A DNA stretch of 64,000 nucleotides from Curtobacterium sp. VKM Ac-1376 (GCF_015351025.1 NZ_JADKRV010000003.1:186001-250000); one strand, 5' to 3'. Shown: positions 18,735 through 27,675, numbered from the stretch's first letter. A program made the numbers and translations. Notes: generated by a model not told the origin, from the sequence alone.

Positions 18735-19918
18735 GCCGGCGTCGGTCCGTGGGCGCGGTCGACCTGCTCCGCCTCGGCGTCTTCGGGTTGCGGACCCGGC
18801 CGGGTCGCGTCGTGCTGTCGGCGCTGGGCATCGCGATCGGCATCGCGGCGATGCTCGCGGTCGTCGGGATCTCGTCGTCGAGCAAGGCGAAGGTCGACCA
18901 GGTGCTCGACACGCTCGGCACGAACGTGCTCACCCTCACCCAGACGCAGGGCCTCGGCGAACCGGTCCCGTTGCCGTCCACCGCCCTCGAGTCGGTGCTG
19001 CGGCAGGACGACGTCGAGTCGGCAGCGGCGGTCGGCACCGTGCCGGACACCGGCGTGTACCGGAACGACCACGTCCCGGCGCCCGAGACGAAGGGCCTGG
19101 GGGTGCTCGCCGCGTGGGGCGACGTGCCTCGGGTCCTCGGCGGGCAGCTCGCGGCCGGCAGGTGGATCGACGACACTGCCGGGGCGCCGCCGCAGGTCGT
19201 GCTGGGAGCACGGGCGGCCGCCGTCCTCGGCTTCGACGGCCTGCATCCGGACAGCCGCGTGTGGATCGGCGGACAGTGGGTGCAGGTGGTCGGGGTGCTC
19301 GAGCCCGTCGCGCTCGCCGAGGACCTCGGCTCGCAGGTGTTCGTGCCCCGCGGGTTCGCCGGGCAGCTGGGCTTCGACGGAGCGCCCACCTCGGTCTTCA
19401 CCCGCGTCGACCCCGCACACGTCGAACGGTCGAGGGACCTGCTCGCCGGTGCGGTCCGACCGGGTGCGCCGCAGGACGTCGGCGTCACCCGGCCGTCCGA
19501 CGCGCTCGCCGCGAAGGACGCCACCGACGACTCCTTCACCGGACTGCTGGTCGGCATCGGCGGGGTGGCGCTGCTCGTCGGTGGCATCGGGGTGGCGAAC
19601 ACGATGGTGATCACCGTCCTGGAACGCCGCGCCGAGGTGGGCGTCCGTCGTGCACTCGGGGCCCGTCGTCGGAGCATCCGCGACCAGTTCCTGGTCGAGT
19701 CGTTGCTGCTGTCGTTCCTCGGCGGGGTGGCCGGCGTCGTGCTCGGCGTCGCGGTGACGGTCGGGTTCGCCGTCACGCAGGGCTGGCCGGTCGCGCTGCC
19801 AGTGTGGGCCGTCGTCGGGGGGCTCGGTGCCACCGTCGTGATCGGCGGGGTCTCCGGGCTCTACCCGGCGGCACGCGCAGCGCGGATCCCGCCGACGTCC
19901 GCCCTGGCGGCCATCTGA
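18731..19918 (+). CDS. MacB/FtsX-type ABC permease
   Basis: A 395-residue permease with one N-terminal membrane helix (VVLSALGIAIGIAAMLAVVG, about residues 25-45), a large extracytoplasmic MacB-like domain, and three C-terminal helices (about 270-395), including VRRALGARRRSIRDQFLVES between helices. This is the FtsX-domain layout. Likely exports a drug, peptide or lipid, or senses envelope damage. The start is GTG at 18731, 4-base overlap with the ATPase. It ends the six-gene cluster and is followed by a strong hairpin. Confidence 0.88.
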   Translation: MSRRRSVGAVDLLRLGVFGLRTRPGRVVLSALGIAIGIAAMLAVVGISSSSKAKVDQVLDTLGTNVLTLTQTQGLGEPVPLPSTALESVLRQDDVESAAAVGTVPDTGVYRNDHVPAPETKGLGVLAAWGDVPRVLGGQLAAGRWIDDTAGAPPQVVLGARAAAVLGFDGLHPDSRVWIGGQWVQVVGVLEPVALAEDLGSQVFVPRGFAGQLGFDGAPTSVFTRVDPAHVERSRDLLAGAVRPGAPQDVGVTRPSDALAAKDATDDSFTGLLVGIGGVALLVGGIGVANTMVITVLERRAEVGVRRALGARRRSIRDQFLVESLLLSFLGGVAGVVLGVAVTVGFAVTQGWPVALPVWAVVGGLGATVVIGGVSGLYPAARAARIPPTSALAAI

Positions 19919-19944
19919 CGCGTGGGGTGGACACGCGCACTGGA

Positions 19945-19979
19945 GGCCCGGTGCCGGTCCACAGGACCGGCACCGGGCC
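19945..19979 (+). terminator. Terminator after the exporter operon
   Basis: Perfect 16-bp arms GGCCCGGTGCCGGTCC and GGACCGGCACCGGGCC around a 3-base loop. There is no T-run. The arm core resembles that of the clpB terminator. Confidence 0.7.
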
Positions 19980-20025
19980 ACCAGGCTGTGCCGTCCACAC
20001 GCCGGACGCGAGTCGCAGATCATGC

Positions 20026-20046
20026 CTGGTCATGACCAGCTGGTCA
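20026..20046. promoter_or_regulatory. Palindromic operator candidate
   Basis: CTGGTCATGACCAG (20026-20039) is a perfect 14-bp palindrome, directly followed by a third half-site CTGGTCA (20040-20046). It is about 85 bases upstream of the predicted sugar-transporter promoter. Confidence 0.4.
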
Positions 20047-20128
20047 AGCATCTGCGTCGATCTGTTCGCCATCCGTGATCCCCCGGAAACACGCGGATCG
20101 AAAGACGTCACAGGGACCGATCCAACGG

Positions 20129-20186
20129 TTGACAAGGGGCCGTGCAGGGTCTTCTATTGCGAATACGCAACGTCCTTTCATAAAGG
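20129..20186 (+). promoter_or_regulatory. Promoter and operators of the sugar ABC operon
   Basis: TTGACA (20129-20134), 18 bases, then TCTATT (20153-20158) give a good sigma-70-type promoter. TTGCG-AATA-CGCAA (20157-20170) overlaps the -10 and start point, and CCTTT-CAT-AAAGG (20174-20186) follows it. These inverted repeats are placed where a LacI- or ROK-type repressor would block transcription. Confidence 0.6.
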
Positions 20187-20206
20187 TCGGACCCAAGGGA
20201 GTCATC

Positions 20207-21532
20207 GTGACACGCACGCGTTTCGCCGCACTCGGTGCGCTCGCCCTCGCAGGCGCGCTCGCCCTCACCGGGTGCTCCGCCGGGAGCAATGCCGCTTCCG
20301 ACGGCGGCACGAAGGCCATCGGCACTCCCGATGGCACGGGCAAGACCATCACCGTCTGGATGATGAACGGCGACCTGAGCGACAAGGTGCTCGAAGCCGC
20401 CGGCAAGCAGTTCACCGCCGACACCGGGGCGAAGGTGACGATCCAGACGCAGCAGTGGGACGGGATCACCACCAAGCTCACGACGGCGCTCGCACAGAGC
20501 GACGCCCCGGACGTCGTCGACCTGGGCAACACGCAGGTGCCGGTCTACGCGGCGGCCGGCGGGTTGATGGACCTGACGCCGTACCGCGACGAGCTCAAGG
20601 ACGGCCAGACCTGGCTCACCGGGCTCGAGGGGCCGGCCACGGTCGACGGCAAGCTCTACGGCGCACCGCTGTTCGCCGGCAACCGGGCCGTCATCTACGA
20701 CAAGCAGGTCTGGAAGGACGCCGGCGTCACCGGCGTGCCGACCACCTACGAGGAACTCACCGCAGACCTCGACAAGGTCAAGGCGGCCAACCCGGCGAGC
20801 GACTTCTCGGCCTTCTACATGCCCGGCCAGTACTGGTACGGCGGGTTGCAGTGGGTGTGGGACGCCGGCGGCGAGATCGCGACGGACAAGGGCGGCGAGT
20901 GGACCGGCACGCTCGACTCCGCCGATGCGGTGCAGGGCCTGACCGCCTGGAAGGACTTCCAGAACGAGTACTCCGCGAAGTCCACCCAGGACATCAACAC
21001 CGACAAGCCCTCGCAGAGCGACGTCTTCGCGCAGGGCGACACCTCGGCGTTCCTCGGGTCGGCGTGGGAGATCGGCTCGATCACCACGGCGAAGCCCGAG
21101 CTCACCGACCGGATCGGGACGTTCCCGATGCCCTCGTCGACCGCGGGGAAGACGCAGCCGGTGTTCCTCGGCGGCTCGGACCTCGGGATCCCGGCGAAGG
21201 CGCAGAACCAGGAGCTCGCGGTGTACTACCTGAAGATCCTGACCTCGAAGGAGTTCCAGCAGGACCAGGTGTTCGGGGTGGACGGCTGGGAGCCGAACTC
21301 GACCGAGCTGCTCGACGCGGTCGCCGGTGACGTCGACGAGCTGCACAAGCCGTACTTCGAGGCTGCCGGCACGAGTCGGCCGACCCCGGCGACCCCGGGC
21401 TGGGCCACCATCGAGGGCGATGCGTCGTTCCAGTCGATGTTCGCCGACGTCGCGACGGGGCGGAAGTCGCCGGAGCAGGCCGCCGAGGGGTTCTCGAAGC
21501 ACCTCACGACCGCGCTGAACGCGCAGCCGTAG
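20207..21532 (+). CDS. Sugar ABC transporter substrate-binding lipoprotein
   Basis: A 441-residue extracytoplasmic solute-binding protein of family 1 (MalE-like). The lipobox LALTGC has Cys at about 23. The mature chain begins with ITVWMMNGDLSDKVLEAAGK and contains VVDLGNTQVPVYAAAGGLMDL and YWYGGLQWVWDAGGE, typical of oligosaccharide-binding lobes with aromatic stacking residues. The ligand is unknown; nearby beta-mannosidase and hexosaminidase genes make oligosaccharides plausible. The GTG at 20207 is chosen because AAGGGAG sits 6 bases upstream and the signal sequence begins there. Two permease genes follow; there is no ATPase gene, as is usual in Actinobacteria that share MsiK. Confidence 0.9.
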   Translation: MTRTRFAALGALALAGALALTGCSAGSNAASDGGTKAIGTPDGTGKTITVWMMNGDLSDKVLEAAGKQFTADTGAKVTIQTQQWDGITTKLTTALAQSDAPDVVDLGNTQVPVYAAAGGLMDLTPYRDELKDGQTWLTGLEGPATVDGKLYGAPLFAGNRAVIYDKQVWKDAGVTGVPTTYEELTADLDKVKAANPASDFSAFYMPGQYWYGGLQWVWDAGGEIATDKGGEWTGTLDSADAVQGLTAWKDFQNEYSAKSTQDINTDKPSQSDVFAQGDTSAFLGSAWEIGSITTAKPELTDRIGTFPMPSSTAGKTQPVFLGGSDLGIPAKAQNQELAVYYLKILTSKEFQQDQVFGVDGWEPNSTELLDAVAGDVDELHKPYFEAAGTSRPTPATPGWATIEGDASFQSMFADVATGRKSPEQAAEGFSKHLTTALNAQP

Positions 21533-21535
21533 GCG

Positions 21536-22591
21536 ATGCCCTCCACCGCGGAGCGGGTGGCCGGCGGCGAGCGGGTGGCCGGCGGGGAGCGGGTGGCCGG
21601 CGCGGAGCAGTCCGCGCGGGTCACCCGCGGGCGGCGGGCCGACGGCCCGGGTCCGGGGCCGTCGCAGGGTACCGGGCGTGGTGCGCGTCGCCGGTCGCCG
21701 GTCGGGTCACGGGCCCCGCTCGTCCTGCTGGCACCGGCCGCACTGCTGCTGCTCGCCCTGGTCGTCTACCCGCTGGTCCGGCTCGTCGTCATCTCGTTCC
21801 AGGACTACGGGCTCCGGGCGATCTTCACGGGGCAGGCGGGGTTCACCGGGCTGACGAACTACACGAACGTCCTCACCGACGCGAGCTTCTGGCCGGTGAT
21901 CCTGCGCACGGTGCTCGTGACGGGCGCGATGGTGCTCGGCACGATCGTGATCGGGATGGGGGTGGCGCAGCTGCTCACCCGCCTCGGGCTCACCATGCGG
22001 ACGATCGTCAGCGTCGTGCTCGTGCTGGCCTGGGCGATGCCGAACGTGGCGTCGAGCCTGGTCTGGCAGTGGCTGTTCCAGCCGTTCTACGGCGTGCTCA
22101 ACTGGCTCATCACGCAGCTGCGGGTGTTCGGGGACCACACGCAGGACAACTGGGCGTCACACCCCGGGCAGGCGTACACGATCGTCCTGACGCTCGTGAT
22201 CTGGCAGGCCGTGCCGTTCGTGGCCCTCACCCTGTACGCGGCACAGTCCCAGATCGCGCCGGAGTACTACGAGGCCGGCGCGCTGGACGGGGCGTCGGTG
22301 TGGACGATGTACCGCGCGATCACCCTGCCGGCGCTGGCCCCGACGCTGCTCCTGGTGTCGATCCTGTCGGTGATCTGGGACTTCAACGTCTTCAACCAGA
22401 TCTGGCTGCTCACCCGCGGTGGCCCGGAGGAGGCCACGCTCACCCTCGGCATCTGGACCTTCGTGCGGTCGTTCGTGTCCAACGCCTACGGGCAGGGCGC
22501 CGCGATCGCCGTGATCTCGACCCTGATCCTCGGGGTGCTCACCAGCTACTACATCCGCCGGCTCGTCCGCAGCGGTGAGGAGGACCTGTGA
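21536..22591 (+). CDS. Sugar ABC transporter permease (MalF-like)
   Basis: A 351-residue inner-membrane permease with six predicted helices and the EAA loop near residue 250 (EYYEAGALDGASVWTMYRAI), which docks the ATPase. The first 60 residues are cytoplasmic and low-complexity, with a six-residue repeat (ERVAGG) three times, encoded by an 18-bp tandem repeat at 21551-21602. It starts 3 bases after the binding-protein stop. A later start that omits the repeat is possible. Confidence 0.9.
   Translation: MPSTAERVAGGERVAGGERVAGAEQSARVTRGRRADGPGPGPSQGTGRGARRRSPVGSRAPLVLLAPAALLLLALVVYPLVRLVVISFQDYGLRAIFTGQAGFTGLTNYTNVLTDASFWPVILRTVLVTGAMVLGTIVIGMGVAQLLTRLGLTMRTIVSVVLVLAWAMPNVASSLVWQWLFQPFYGVLNWLITQLRVFGDHTQDNWASHPGQAYTIVLTLVIWQAVPFVALTLYAAQSQIAPEYYEAGALDGASVWTMYRAITLPALAPTLLLVSILSVIWDFNVFNQIWLLTRGGPEEATLTLGIWTFVRSFVSNAYGQGAAIAVISTLILGVLTSYYIRRLVRSGEEDL
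21551..21604 (+). repeat. 18-bp tandem repeat, three copies
   Basis: GAGCGGGTGGCCGGCG occurs at 21551, 21569 and 21587 with 18-bp period. In frame it encodes ERVAGG repeats at the permease N-terminus, so copy-number change would be tolerated. Confidence 0.85.
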
Positions 22592-23445
22592 CCGTCTCGA
22601 GCGCACCGCCCGTCCGGGTGCGGAAGCGCAAGCCCCGCGTCGTCGCGAACACCATCGCGGTCGTGTTCTGCCTGGTCTGGGTGTTCCCGATCTACTGGAT
22701 GGTGAACACCGCCTTCAAGCCCGCCGACGAGGTCACCACGATGACCCCGATCTGGGCGCCGCTGCACCCGACGCTCGACAACTTCACGCGCGCGCTCACG
22801 CAGGAGGGGTTCCTGGTCTACCTGCGGAACTCCACCATCGTCGTGGTGGCGGCCGTGCTGCTGTCGATCGTCGTCGGGTTCCTGGCGTCGGCGGCGCTGT
22901 CGCGGTTCCGGTTCCGGGGTCGGCGGGCGATCCTGGTCGCGATCCTCTTCGTGCAGATGATCCCGTCGGGCGCCCTGCTCATCCCGCTGTTCCTGTCGTT
23001 CCAGACCCTCGGGCTGCTCAACAGCTACGTCGGGCTGATCCTGGCGTACGTCGCGAGCGTGCTGCCGTTCTCGATCTGGGTGATGCGCGGGTTCTTCGTG
23101 GCCGTGCCGATCGAGATCGAGGAAGCGGCGAAGGTCGACGGCGCGGGCACCTTCCGGATCCTGTGGAGCGTGCTGTTCCCGCTCGTCATGCCCGGGGTCA
23201 TCGCCACGAGCGTGTTCGCGTTCATCGCGGCGTGGAACGACTACCTGATTGCCTACGTGATGCTGAAGGACCAGGGGATGTACACGCTGCCGGTCTGGCT
23301 CGCCGGGTTCTCGACGAACAAGGGCACGGACTTCGGCGGGCTCATGGCGGCGAGTGTGCTGTTCTCGATCCCGGTCGTGGTGTTCTTCCTGATCGTGCAG
23401 CGACGGCTCGTCAGCGGGATGACCGCGGGTGCGGTGAAGGGGTAG
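22588..23445 (+). CDS. Sugar ABC transporter permease (MalG-like)
   Basis: A 285-residue permease with six predicted helices and the EAA loop EIEEAAKVDGAGTFRIL (about residues 175-192). The first helix is VVFCLVWVFPIYWMVNTAFK. It pairs with the MalF-like protein whose stop it overlaps (GTG at 22588). The gene ends the importer operon; the DeoR gene begins 112 bases later with its own promoter. Confidence 0.92.
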   Translation: MTVSSAPPVRVRKRKPRVVANTIAVVFCLVWVFPIYWMVNTAFKPADEVTTMTPIWAPLHPTLDNFTRALTQEGFLVYLRNSTIVVVAAVLLSIVVGFLASAALSRFRFRGRRAILVAILFVQMIPSGALLIPLFLSFQTLGLLNSYVGLILAYVASVLPFSIWVMRGFFVAVPIEIEEAAKVDGAGTFRILWSVLFPLVMPGVIATSVFAFIAAWNDYLIAYVMLKDQGMYTLPVWLAGFSTNKGTDFGGLMAASVLFSIPVVVFFLIVQRRLVSGMTAGAVKG

Positions 23446-23476
23446 TCGTCGGATGGTCGACACCTGTGGACGTGTT

Positions 23477-23524
23477 GGTTGCGTGACGGAACGGTTGCGT
23501 TCTTGTGGGTTTCAGACGTACAGT
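23477..23524 (+). promoter_or_regulatory. Promoter of the fructose operon
   Basis: TTGCGT (23495-23500), 18 bases, TACAGT (23519-23524). The octamer GGTTGCGT occurs twice, at 23477 and 23493, the second overlapping the -35; the 16-base spacing could be paired sites for the DeoR-type regulator encoded next. Confidence 0.5.
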
Positions 23525-23557
23525 GCTCGAAACCCAATGGAACGAAGGAGTTCGGGC

Positions 23558-24346
23558 ATGTACGCAACCGAGCGGCACTCCGCCATCGCCGCCGAGCTGC
23601 AGTCCGCCGGTCGCGTGTCGGTCGCCGGCCTCGCCGAGCACCTCGACGTGACCACCGAGACCGTGCGCCGAGACCTCGACGCCCTGGAGTCCGCCGGGGT
23701 CCTGCGCCGTGTGCACGGGGGAGCGGTCCCCGTCGGACGCTCGAGCGTCGTCGAACTCAGCGTGGCCGAGCGCGAGGGGCAGCACGGCACCGCGAAGTCC
23801 GCCATCGCCCGGGCCGCGATGCGCCTGGTCCCGCCGACCTTCACCGGCTCCATCGCCCTCGACGCCGGGACCACCTGCGCCGCCGTCGCCTCGGAGCTCG
23901 CCCGCTGGGAGCCCGAGTTCGCCGGCTCGACAATCACCGTCATCACGAACTCGGTGCCGATCGCCGCGACCCTGCAGCACAGCGAGCACCTCGAGCTGCA
24001 CCTGCTCGGTGGCCGGGTCCGCGGGGTGACGAGCGCCGCGGTCGGCACGGCCACGGTCGAGCAGATCGGTGCGCTGCGGCCCGACATCGCGTTCATCGGC
24101 ACGAACGGCCTGTCCGCCGGCTTCGGCCTGAGCACCCCCGACGAGTACGAGGCCGCCGTGAAGGGCGCCTACGTCCTCGCGGCACGCCGGGCCGTGGTGC
24201 TCGCCGATGCCGCGAAGCACGGGGTCGAGGCCCTCATGCGCTTCGCTCGGCTGGACGAGATCGACACGCTCGTCACCGACCAGCAGGCGCCGGCAGATCT
24301 CGCCGGCGCACTCGCCGACGCCGACGTCGAGGTGGTCGTGGCATGA
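23558..24346 (+). CDS. DeoR/GlpR-family regulator of fructose genes
   Basis: A 262-residue regulator. The N-terminal winged helix carries VSVAGLAEHLDVTTETVRRD and the conserved LRRVHGGAV; the C-terminal DeoR sensor domain has DAGTTCAAVA and FIGTNGLSAGFGLSTPD. DeoR sensors bind phosphorylated sugars; next to fructose genes the ligand is probably fructose 1-phosphate or 1,6-bisphosphate. The ATG at 23558 has GAAGGAG 7 bases upstream. It is co-transcribed with the kinase, whose ATG overlaps its stop (ATGA). Auto-repression is likely. Confidence 0.88.
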   Translation: MYATERHSAIAAELQSAGRVSVAGLAEHLDVTTETVRRDLDALESAGVLRRVHGGAVPVGRSSVVELSVAEREGQHGTAKSAIARAAMRLVPPTFTGSIALDAGTTCAAVASELARWEPEFAGSTITVITNSVPIAATLQHSEHLELHLLGGRVRGVTSAAVGTATVEQIGALRPDIAFIGTNGLSAGFGLSTPDEYEAAVKGAYVLAARRAVVLADAAKHGVEALMRFARLDEIDTLVTDQQAPADLAGALADADVEVVVA

Positions 24347-25359
24347 GCAGCGCCTCGGGCAGCCCCAGCACCCGCATCGTCACGGTCACCCCGAACCCGT
24401 CCCTCGACCGCACCATCGAGCTCGCGGGTGAGCTGCAGCGCGGTGCCGTCCAGCGCGCCACCAGCTCCACCGCGGAACCCGGTGGCAAGGGCGTGAACGT
24501 CTCCCGGGTCGTCGTCGCGAGCGGCGGGGACACCGTGGCGGTGCTGCCCGGCGACGAGCTCGACCCCGTCCTGCTCGGCCTGGCCACGCGCGGCATCCCC
24601 ACCGCGGCCCTGCCCATCGGCGCACCGCTGCGCTCGAACGTCACGGTGACCGAGCCGACCGGCACCACCACGAAGCTCAACGAACCGGGGCCGTCACTCG
24701 CCGGCCGACTCGACGACCTCGCCACGCTCGTCGCCGACACCGCCGCGGCGAACGCGACCGGGCCCGCCGCCCGCTGGGTGGTGTTCGCCGGATCGCTGCC
24801 GCCGGGACTGCCCGACGACGCGCTCGCCGTCCTCGTCCGCGCCGTCCGTGCCCGCCACGGCGAGGACGTCCGGATCGCCGTGGACTCGTCCGGTGTGCCG
24901 TTCGCCGCGCTCCTGCAGGCCGGCGAGCGGATCGACCTGGTGAAGCCCAACGCCGAGGAACTCGCCGAGGTCGTCGGCGGCGACCCCGACGTCTACGAAC
25001 GTGACCTCGACGCCGCCGTGGCCGCTGCCCAGCGCCTGCGCCACCGGAACGTCGGTGCCGTCCTGCTCACCCTCGGCAGCGCCGGCGCGGTCCTGGTCTC
25101 CGCCGAGGGAGCCTTCGCGGCTGCGGCGCCGAGGATCGTCGCCCGCTCGACCGTCGGGGCGGGGGACTCCTCGCTCGCCGGCTACCTGCTCGCCGAGGTC
25201 GCAGGGGCATCGCCCGAGCAGCGCCTCGCCCAGGCCGTCGCCACCGGCGCCGCCGCCGCAGCCCTTCCGGGCAGCGACGTGCCGGCACTGGACCACACCG
25301 ACCCGACGGCGGTGTCCGTCCGGGTGCTCGCAACGCACCCGGCCCCGGAACCCGCCTGA
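24343..25359 (+). CDS. fruK: 1-phosphofructokinase
   Basis: A 338-residue PfkB-family kinase that phosphorylates fructose 1-phosphate to fructose 1,6-bisphosphate. Family marks are VTPNPSLDRTIEL at the start, GGKGVNVSR in the substrate lid region, and the C-terminal signature with catalytic Asp, STVGAGDSSLAGYL. It sits between the DeoR regulator and the fructose PTS permease, the classic fruRKA order. Its ATG overlaps the regulator stop. Confidence 0.92.
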   Translation: MSSASGSPSTRIVTVTPNPSLDRTIELAGELQRGAVQRATSSTAEPGGKGVNVSRVVVASGGDTVAVLPGDELDPVLLGLATRGIPTAALPIGAPLRSNVTVTEPTGTTTKLNEPGPSLAGRLDDLATLVADTAAANATGPAARWVVFAGSLPPGLPDDALAVLVRAVRARHGEDVRIAVDSSGVPFAALLQAGERIDLVKPNAEELAEVVGGDPDVYERDLDAAVAAAQRLRHRNVGAVLLTLGSAGAVLVSAEGAFAAAAPRIVARSTVGAGDSSLAGYLLAEVAGASPEQRLAQAVATGAAAAALPGSDVPALDHTDPTAVSVRVLATHPAPEPA

Positions 25360-25427
25360 TCCCCCACCCGCCCCACACGAACACCTGCACCACCGCGCGA
25401 CCAGCGCCATTGCGAAGGAGCAAGCAC

Positions 25428-27512
25428 ATGTCCGCAGACTCGAGTCCGCGCCTCATCAGCGCACAGCTCGTCGGCCTCGACGAGGACCTCGGCGCCACGT
25501 CCACCGACGTCATCCGCGTGCTCGCCGACCGTGTCGCCGCGACCGGCCGCGCCGCCGACGCCACCTCGCTCGCCGAGGACGCCATCACGCGCGAGGCGAG
25601 CGTCGGCACCGGTGTCCCCGGCGGCATCGCGATCCCGCACGCCCGCTCGGCGTCGGTGTCCGAGCCGACCCTCGCGTTCTCGCGACTGGCCCGGAAGGTG
25701 CCGTTCGGTGCCCCGGACGGTGACGCCGACATCGTCTTCATGATCGCCGTGCCCGAGGGCGCCGACAAGGACCACCTGACGGTCTTGTCGACGCTGGCCC
25801 GCGCGCTCATCCGCGACGACTTCACCGCCGCCCTGCGCGCCGCGACCACCCCGGACGAGGTCGTCGAGCTCGTCGACCGCGAGGTGAGCGGCGAGGTGTC
25901 CGAAGCCGGTGTCGGGAACGCGAGCCGGGCCTCCAGTCCGGAACCCGCCCCCGCTGCCGACCGCAAGGTCTTCGTCGGCGTCACCGCCTGCCCGACCGGC
26001 ATCGCGCACACGTACATGGCTGCCGACGCCCTCGTCGCCGCAGCCCAGCGCGCCGGTGCCGAGATGCACATCGAGACGCAGGGTTCCTCGCAGGTCGAGC
26101 CCCTCGACCCGGCACTCATCGCCCGCGCCGACGCCGTCGTGTTCGCGGTCGACGTCGACGTCCGCGACCGCGGTCGCTTCGCCGGCAAGCCGCTGGTGTC
26201 CGGGCCCGTCAAGCGCGGTGTCGACGAGCCCGACAAGATGATCGCCGAGGCAATCCGCGCCGCCGACGACCCGCACGCCGCACGCGTCCAGGGTGGCGCC
26301 ACCGCGACCGAGACGAACAAGACCAACGAGCACTTCGGCCAGTCGCTCAAGCGCTGGCTGCTCACCGGCGTCAGCTACATGATCCCGTTCGTCGCGGGCG
26401 GCGGGCTGCTCATCGCGCTCGGCTTCCTGCTGTCCGGGTACGGCATCGCGCTGACCCACGGCGACTCGGGGATGAGCAACGCCGCCTACACGCTCACGAA
26501 CTCCACGCTGCTGAAGCTGCCGCCCGAGGGCCTCGGGTACTACCTCGGTGCCGCAGCCTTCCAGATCGGACAGGTGTCGCTCGGGTTCCTGGTCGCCGCA
26601 CTCGCCGGGTACATCGCCTACGCCATCGCCGACCGACCGGGCATCGCGCCGGGCTTCGTCGCCGGTTCCATCGCCGTCTTCATGAACGCCGGGTTCCTCG
26701 GTGGCCTGGTCGGCGGCCTCATCGCCGGTGCCGCCGCCTACTGGATCGGGCGCATCCCGACCTGGCGCTGGTTGCGTGGCCTGATGCCGGTCGTGATCAT
26801 CCCGCTCTTCGCGTCCATCATCGCCTCGGGCCTCATGCTCCTGGTGCTCGGCGGTCCGATCGCCTGGCTGATGGTCCAGCTCACCGGGTTCCTCAACTCG
26901 CTGTCCGGCGCCTCCGCGGTGCTGCTCGGGATCATCCTCGGTCTGATGATGGCGTTCGACCTCGGTGGTCCGGTGAACAAGGTGGCGTACGCGTTCGCCG
27001 TCGCCGGGCTCGGTGCGGGCACCGCCACCGATGTCGTGCCGTTCGAGATCATGGCCGCGGTGATGGCGGCCGGCATGGTCCCGCCGTTGGCCCTCGCGCT
27101 CGCCTCGACCGTGCTCTACCGCAAGGGGTTCACGAAGCCGGAGCGGGAGAACGGCAAGGCCGCGTGGCTGCTCGGTGCATCGTTCATCTCCGAAGGAGCG
27201 ATCCCGTTCGCCGCCGCGGACCCGCTCCGCGTCATCCCGGCGTCGATGGTCGGAGCTGCGATCACCGGCGCGATCTCGATGGCCGCCGGCGTGACTTCGC
27301 GCGCACCGCACGGTGGGATCTTCGTGTTCTTCGCGATCGGTGACGTCCTGATGTTCGTCGTGGCGATCCTGGCCGGCACCGTGGTGTCCGCGCTGGTGCT
27401 CGTCGCCCTGAAGAAGTGGGTGCGTCGCCGCCCAGTGGACACCGCTGCCGCGGGCGGCGAGGCCGCTGCGGCCGGCGAGACGGTCGGACAGCGCGCACCG
27501 GTCGCCGCGTAG
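25428..27512 (+). CDS. fruA: Fructose PTS permease, fused IIA-IIB-IIC
   Basis: A 694-residue fusion. The IIA domain (1 to about 150) has the phospho-His at about 71 in GGIAIPHARSA. The IIB domain (about 180-280) has the phospho-Cys at about 188 in VTACPTGIAHTYMAADAL. The IIC domain (about 310-670) has eight to ten membrane helices and SRAPHGGIF near the end. It imports fructose and delivers fructose 1-phosphate to FruK. HPr and enzyme I are not in the window. The ATG at 25428 has AAGGAG 6 bases upstream. A strong palindrome follows the stop. Confidence 0.93.
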   Translation: MSADSSPRLISAQLVGLDEDLGATSTDVIRVLADRVAATGRAADATSLAEDAITREASVGTGVPGGIAIPHARSASVSEPTLAFSRLARKVPFGAPDGDADIVFMIAVPEGADKDHLTVLSTLARALIRDDFTAALRAATTPDEVVELVDREVSGEVSEAGVGNASRASSPEPAPAADRKVFVGVTACPTGIAHTYMAADALVAAAQRAGAEMHIETQGSSQVEPLDPALIARADAVVFAVDVDVRDRGRFAGKPLVSGPVKRGVDEPDKMIAEAIRAADDPHAARVQGGATATETNKTNEHFGQSLKRWLLTGVSYMIPFVAGGGLLIALGFLLSGYGIALTHGDSGMSNAAYTLTNSTLLKLPPEGLGYYLGAAAFQIGQVSLGFLVAALAGYIAYAIADRPGIAPGFVAGSIAVFMNAGFLGGLVGGLIAGAAAYWIGRIPTWRWLRGLMPVVIIPLFASIIASGLMLLVLGGPIAWLMVQLTGFLNSLSGASAVLLGIILGLMMAFDLGGPVNKVAYAFAVAGLGAGTATDVVPFEIMAAVMAAGMVPPLALALASTVLYRKGFTKPERENGKAAWLLGASFISEGAIPFAAADPLRVIPASMVGAAITGAISMAAGVTSRAPHGGIFVFFAIGDVLMFVVAILAGTVVSALVLVALKKWVRRRPVDTAAAGGEAAAAGETVGQRAPVAA

Positions 27513-27528
27513 TCGACGCGACACGATG

Positions 27529-27574
27529 ACGGACGGGAGGCCCGGTGCCAGCTGGCACCGGGCCTCCCGTCCGT
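27529..27574 (+). terminator. 46-bp perfect palindrome, terminator of the fru operon
   Basis: Two 23-bp arms meet without a spacer; the left arm begins ACGGACGGGAGGCCCGG. The hairpin could act on both strands, 16 bases after fruA and about 100 bases past the convergent dehydratase gene. The arm start recurs in the hairpins at 34785 and 37987. Confidence 0.75.
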
Positions 27575-27675
27575 AGGTGGTCGCGCCCACCTGCATCCAG
27601 TGAGCGGAAGCCGGCAGGTCGCCGCTGGCGGAGGCGGCGTGTCCTGCTCACTCGACGTGGCTGCCCTGTCGGGCG

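Noticed and set aside
18256-21330. A 1024-codon open frame on the plus strand across the exporter permease and sugar-binding protein
   Set aside because: It is out of frame with well-recognised genes and is R/P/A-rich, typical of the empty frames in high-GC DNA.
25182-27596. An 804-codon frame antisense to the fructose permease gene
   Set aside because: Shadow frame; it even crosses the terminator palindrome.
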